From Rhizomucor pusillus (lineage: Eukaryota > Mucoromycota > Mucoromycetes > Mucorales > Lichtheimiaceae), in assembly GCA_900175165.2 (NCBI GenBank), contig FWWN02000695.1, positions 1 through 64,000 of the forward strand: 64,000 nt of DNA, written 5' to 3'. The translations under genes were made by a program, and so were the position numbers. The notes beneath the pieces were generated by a model. That model ran no database searches and was not told the origin of the DNA. It saw only the letters and a list, made by a program, of their open reading frames with translations. Shown here piece by piece: positions 59,601 to 64,000 of the stretch (position 1 is its first letter; every line of letters begins with the position of its first letter).

Positions 59601-61330
59601 GTGTTCCACCGAGATTGAGGATATGTAGCAACGAATGTAGGAGAGAGGAGAGAGTGGAAAAAGAAGAGGAAAAAAAAGGTCAAGTGTGATAGCTAAGAAA
59701 TCTCATAAAAATAGCTAACCAGCCAGTCAAATCCTCAGATATCCGGTCCAGAAATGTGAAAGAGAGTATGTATGCATAGGTGTGCGTGTGTGTGTGCGTG
59801 CGTGTGCGATTCCGTGTCTGTGTCGGCATGTGCCTGTTTGGGTTGTGGAGCTTTTTCGGGGGGTGGGGGTTTCGTTTGGGGGTATTATAGTTTGCTTTTG
59901 CGGCGACGTGGTTGGTTGGATATTTGTTGCCTAAAGGAGAGAGAGGGTGCTAACGATCTTCGTGTGACGGTAAGGAACCGGTGGCAGGGAACTGTGCGAT
60001 GTCATTTGTTGTATTATTACATTGCACTCGTCATCCATCGTTCTGTCTTTTCTCCGTCTTTTTCTGGCCGGACCGATACGCCGCACGCGTGTATATACAC
60101 AGGAACGTACGCATGCGTGCGTACGGTAAAGTCTATATAAAGGTCCTTTGGTAGCGATCTGGCCGAGATCGACCGGAGACTCAACTGGGACGAGATAAAG
60201 ACAGACGGTGCTCTGCTGTGCATTGATGAAGCACAACAAAAAGGATCAGCAGCATAGGCGGACCTGTTCCCCTGCGAGGGGGATCAAGTACACGCGTCCA
60301 TCTGCACGATGCAAAAAGCTATAACAAGATCTTTACCAACTAGCCGGTTATCACGACTAAAAGCAGAGTGATTATTGATCTTACAATGTGGATGCGGAGT
60401 TGCGTTGTAGCCCAAATTTTCAGTTGCACACAGACCGGGATTCCAGATCAAGGTTACACTTAATGGTGCACGAAAAAAACATTCTTCTCTCGCGCACTCT
60501 CTGCTGTCACAAATGCCTTATCGTCGCTAGAAAATGACAGATCCAACTCATGTGAGCGCCGACAACAACAAGGCGGCGGAATGGAATTAGCCGGCGGAGG
60601 AGGAAGAGGAGAAGGCACAGGAGAGATAAGCGCAAGGAAAAGGCGAAAGAATACACGACGATATAATCGGTCTGTGCCGCCCCTTATTTCTTGACTTTCC
60701 AACAAGGCTTTTTGTTGCATAACTGCATACTGCAATGTCCTTTATTATTTTTCCCACACAGTGCTGGGGCGGATGATATGCTATCGCGACTAGTCATTCT
60801 TTTTTAACCGTTTTTCTTTTTAAGAGTCAGTCGCTTGGGGAAATGAAAGATCTGGAACAAACTTGGTAACAGTTATCGACTCAGCCCGACGAGTGTGCCC
60901 TTCAGGGACAGACCGACGGCAGACAGATGCTTCCTGTCTGTCCTTCAGGAAAGTCCCGGAAAACTTTAATTTTTTTTAAGGTCGTTTGTTTTCAGTGGCG
61001 GCGAATGTAACTTTGTCGGGGGAAAGACGATGCAGCTTTGGCGAACAAAACAGTTAAGTAGGAGGAGGAATATATTGTTGATCGGCCGATCCCGATCTAT
61101 AAGAGTATATATGTATATATGTACGTAAATCAGGTAAACAAAAAAGATTGCATGTGCGAGTATGCGTGTGTGGGTGCGTGCGTGCATGTATATATATATT
61201 ACGGTTTTATCGTTGAGAACTGTTGTGCGTTGTGTATCGCTGGGATTGTTTGCAAGGATATGCAAACAGTGGTCGTACGTAAATATATATAAAGATCCAT
61301 CCTCTCTTTTTTCGATGTTGCCAACTTGAT
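59601..61330. other. 1.7-kb spacer between the tandem 7TM-like genes
   Basis: Promoter of gene A and 3' flank of gene B. Contains a GTGTGC-rich repeat (59778-59822), TATATA-rich stretches (60091-60140, 61100-61130, 61180-61200, 61280-61290) and no supported gene; the ORFs at 59772-60140 and 60460-60735 are repeat-driven or unsupported. Confidence 0.45.
59778..59822. repeat. (GT/GC)n simple repeat
   Basis: Alternating GTGTGCGTGCGTG purine-pyrimidine repeat upstream of 7TM-like gene A. A similar, shorter tract lies near 61155-61190. Such tracts can adopt Z-DNA in principle; no function can be read here. Confidence 0.85.
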
Positions 61331-63127
61331 TTATCGGTCGTTCATCAACTGGATCTGTGATGAGAAATCGTCGTCTACACGGAAATCAGGCTCGTGTTGG
61401 TTTGTCCATACCGGATACTTTGTGCTGCTGCCGCCGCTGATCGTTGCGATTGATGTCTTTTTGCTGAGATCGTCCATGTGGAAATGGTTGTGAGCGTTGG
61501 CATTGTTGTTATTGGCGGTCAAGTCTGTGGAGGAATTGTTCGTCGGATGATGTCTGTTGTTGTGTTTCTGGAATACTTGCTGATATTGCAGCTGTTGCTG
61601 CTTGAGATCTTCGAACGCATGGTGGCTGATGCTGGTCGCCTGGAAGCTGTTGTCAATGCCGGCAGCTCCTGCGTAGCTTGACGACATGGTTTCTTCGTTG
61701 GTTCCTGTCTTTCCTCCATCGCTGGAGCTTTTGAATCCAAATCCGCTACCGCTACCGATGCGCGGACTAGTTCACATGCATTGTCAACCACCGCTAATTG
61801 CATTCTATCTTGAAAAAGATCCACTTACTTGAAGATGACGGCAATTTCCACACACAAAGTCGTTACAGGGCCGAGGAAGTTCCAGATAGTGCCGAGGAAG
61901 ATGGAACCGGGAGGGTTGATCATAATTTCATCGCGCAGGATTCCATACATTAACAAGAATATCGCGAATAGGATCAAGCATACGACGATGCAACCCATGA
62001 CAGCACGGATCTAATCATTTTCCGCGCGATGGTCGGTAAAAATGGGCGCATTGAAATACTAAAAAGAAAAGAAGTTAACGTACCTTGAATATACCAGTTT
62101 TAATGGATGTGTATCTAGGGCCGGATGACTGGACTTTGGCTAAGTGTCGATTCAAGATACGAACGAGGCGGATGCCAGAGAAGAGTACAGCCATTGCGAG
62201 CGAGAAACAGTGAAGGAACCACAATACATAAAGGATCCGCGTGAGCACTTCAGCAACGTACAAGTTTGAGCGAGCATATGCGCCGGCGACCAACACACAG
62301 ATATTGTTGAGGATAAACGGTGCGAGGAAAAATGTTGATCCAACAATGTCAACGGTGCGGGCCGACGGTAGCCAGCCAGTGGAGATCGCCTTGTGGCTCT
62401 GTTGGTAAGGGGTTGGGGGATTAAGTGTTACCCACACAAGTATTAAGTTTTGTTTGTCCGTATATCATCTTACGTCAGCCAATGTCTGTGCAATGCCCAC
62501 CAAATAAAGCGCAAATGACCCATAGCCAAACTGCCAAGGAAATTCAAACATGACTATCAAAAAGATATGTGTCAGCAATGCATATCTCTCTCTCTCATAT
62601 CATACGTGAGTCAACTTGCATGATCGGGATATCATGTCTTCGGCGATATCGGTGACGAGGATGACACTGGTCAGCAGGCGGACTTTTAAGAGAATTAAGC
62701 TCAATATATGAATGTATTAAAGCGGAGCGCGCTTTTCCAACCCGCTCTTGTCATACTCACGCAAGTTGTAAGTGCTCAACAGTAGCAACATGGAATCAAT
62801 CGGTTTCGGCCTCAGACATCCCTTGCCATTGCCGATTTCAAAGATGAGATGACCCTTGATGAAGACGCGATGGGCGACCAAACACATTCCTGTCAGAAAA
62901 ATAAGAGAGAATTATATATCGCGCAACTAAACGTCGGGATGGAGGATTTCGGTGAAAGTACCAATAAAAAAGACGAGAGCAGATATGGCAATGTTGATGT
63001 AGTAAATGATGGTCATGGGCCGGCTCTCGATGCAGTTTTGGAGCGTCAGACGCCAATCGCAGTGGCATTGGGGCTCGCCCTGGACGCAGTGGTACTCGAG
63101 TGTTCTGGTGACGAGTTCCGCGGCCAT
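61331..63127 (-). CDS. Unrecognised 7TM-like membrane protein B (tandem paralogue of 57750-59600)
   Basis: Seven exons (63127-62962, 62889-62761, 62682-62620, 62553-62474, 62398-62084, 62010-61829, 61766-61331) give 456 residues. Exons 2, 4, 5 and 6 have the same lengths as in gene A, and all introns have the same phase, so this is a tandem duplication. Shared blocks are CHCDWRLT in the Cys-rich N-terminus, GKGCLRPKP(I/V)D after the first helix, F(E/I)FPWQFGYG, YLVGIAQTLA, SHKAISTGWLPSA, GIRLVRIL, KTGIFK and GILRD, then DLKQQQLQYQQVFQKH in the tail, which is Asn/His/Ser-rich and ends IQLMNDR. About seven hydrophobic segments are seen. Intron 3 has a GC donor (gcaagt at 62619) where gene A has gtaagt. 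Function unknown; a surface receptor or sensor is inferred from topology only. Confidence 0.85.
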
Positions 63128-63769
63128 CAGCAAACAACGAACTCGAAATAGATTAGTACGGGTCGATCGGTTTTTTTTTGCAAGGAGAAAATAGCCAGAC
63201 TAAATAAGCTTGCTGATCCAGCCGGCTGTTTTGGTAGAATGATGTGTGAGAGGCCGGAAATCAGGGCGATGTGCACTGCCACCAAACGAGAGAAAGGAAG
63301 AAAAAAGAAGAGGAAGCAAAAAAAGAGAAAGAAGAAGGAAGAGCACACGACATCAAACTGAGTACAATTGTACATATTTGCTCTGCTGCTGCTGCTCAAA
63401 GATTAACTGCAAAAGAGACAGAGAGCACATCGATCCCCCGCTCGGTCTGCATCTAACCTCATGAGCATGTTTTTCGGGCACGTAAAAGCCCTCCACCTTC
63501 TCCGGAGAGCTTAATTTTCTCCGTGAGATCTAATTGGAATCCATTGGTGGTGCGATGTACTATGCCTTTCCCATGCCTTCGTTTAACAAAATCTAAGCAA
63601 CTCACAATGCGCTAAATGACAGACGAGTGTCCAGATTGTTCTTGGTTGCTGTAATTTGGTTTGATTTTTCAATCCATAGCATTATCTTGATGCTTGTGTT
63701 ACATGACGGTTCTCGAGACTCAGGTTGCGCCGTCCCAAATTCGTGCAATGTTATACATTGCACAAGAGT

Positions 63770-63802
<33 letters not shown>

Positions 63803-64000
63803 GATCTCACTGCTGTGTACGGATGTTACTGTCCAAACTGGCTTTTAGTCCACGAGTAAATAAATTCGATACGAGATTGGTAATATTGTCAATAAGCATT
63901 GGTGTTTGACAAGCTGAGTAAAATTAGAGCGCGGCTTGGTGCCTGTGGAGGGTGAAAGCCACGTTGTAGATCCACATGTTGAATGTACTACCACGCCCGA
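63128..64000. other. Right-end non-coding region
   Basis: Promoter and leader of 7TM-like gene B, then about 800 bp without a supportable gene. A-rich, AAG/GAA-rich sequence at 63290-63340. Confidence 0.4.
63772..63800. repeat. (GA)n microsatellite
   Basis: A perfect run of about 14 AG/GA dinucleotides in non-coding sequence near the right end. Confidence 0.95.

Noticed and set aside
59772..60140. Cys/Val-rich plus-strand ORF
   Set aside because: Created by the GTGTGC simple repeat; no coding features beyond it.
63772..63800. Possible CRISPR-like or structured repeat at the right end
   Set aside because: It is a plain (GA)n microsatellite; no spacer-separated repeats occur anywhere in the window, and the organism is eukaryotic.

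Overview
This is nuclear DNA of a fungus, most likely an early-diverging zygomycete (Mucoromycota, probably Mucorales). That assignment is inferred from gene content and protein character, not from a marker. The genes are dense and split by many 50-80 bp introns with CTAAC-like branch points, and encode fungal proteins: chitin deacetylase, PDR-type ABC transporter, ATG15 lipase, WBP1/OST48, YND1 apyrase, Rvs161/Hob1 BAR protein. Low-complexity Gln, Ser and Asn tracts are common. I built 24 protein-gene models by hand with about 108 introns; every model keeps an open frame through all its junctions.

Layout. 1-3.7 kb: two decayed Tc1/mariner (DD34E) transposons flanking a tRNA-Leu(AAG). 3.7-5.8 kb: no supportable gene. 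5.8-15.9 kb: ZIP metal transporter, WBP4-like spliceosomal protein, KRI1 (ribosome biogenesis), ATG15 lipase, NOP15/NIFK-type nucleolar RRM protein and a PL14-type polysaccharide lyase-like secreted protein. 17-18 kb: bZIP factor. 20-22.5 kb: patatin/TGL-type lipase homologue that lacks its serine nucleophile. 22.6-30.1 kb: F-box + UBP-zinc-finger + DUSP-like protein, DUF3020 poly-Q protein, proline dehydrogenase and an unrecognised protein. 31.6-36.2 kb: small unknown ORF, UPF0014 membrane protein, Hob1/Rvs161, chitin deacetylase. 36.7-44.3 kb: SSXT (SS18/Snf11)-like Gln-rich protein, divergent from a SERRATE/ARS2 gene, then YND1-type apyrase. 45-51 kb: EamA/THI74-SLC35F transporter, OST48/WBP1, SLC49-like MFS carrier. 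52.6-57.3 kb: full-size PDR/ABCG pump. 57.7-63.1 kb: tandem pair of unrecognised, seven-transmembrane-like proteins.

The genes do not form one pathway. Themes are RNA processing and ribosome assembly (WBP4, KRI1, NOP15, ARS2), secretory glycosylation (OST48, apyrase), cell wall (chitin deacetylase) and membrane transport (ZIP, UPF0014, THI74-like, SLC49, PDR).

The two most interesting signals are the tandem 7TM-like family at the right end, which shares an extracellular CHCDWRLT motif and a cytoplasmic QYQQVFQKH tail, and an unusually high share of GC-AG introns: nine by my models, all starting GCAAGT. Two of these sit at positions where one tandem paralogue uses GT and the other GC, in opposite directions. 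One further intron looks GA-AG.
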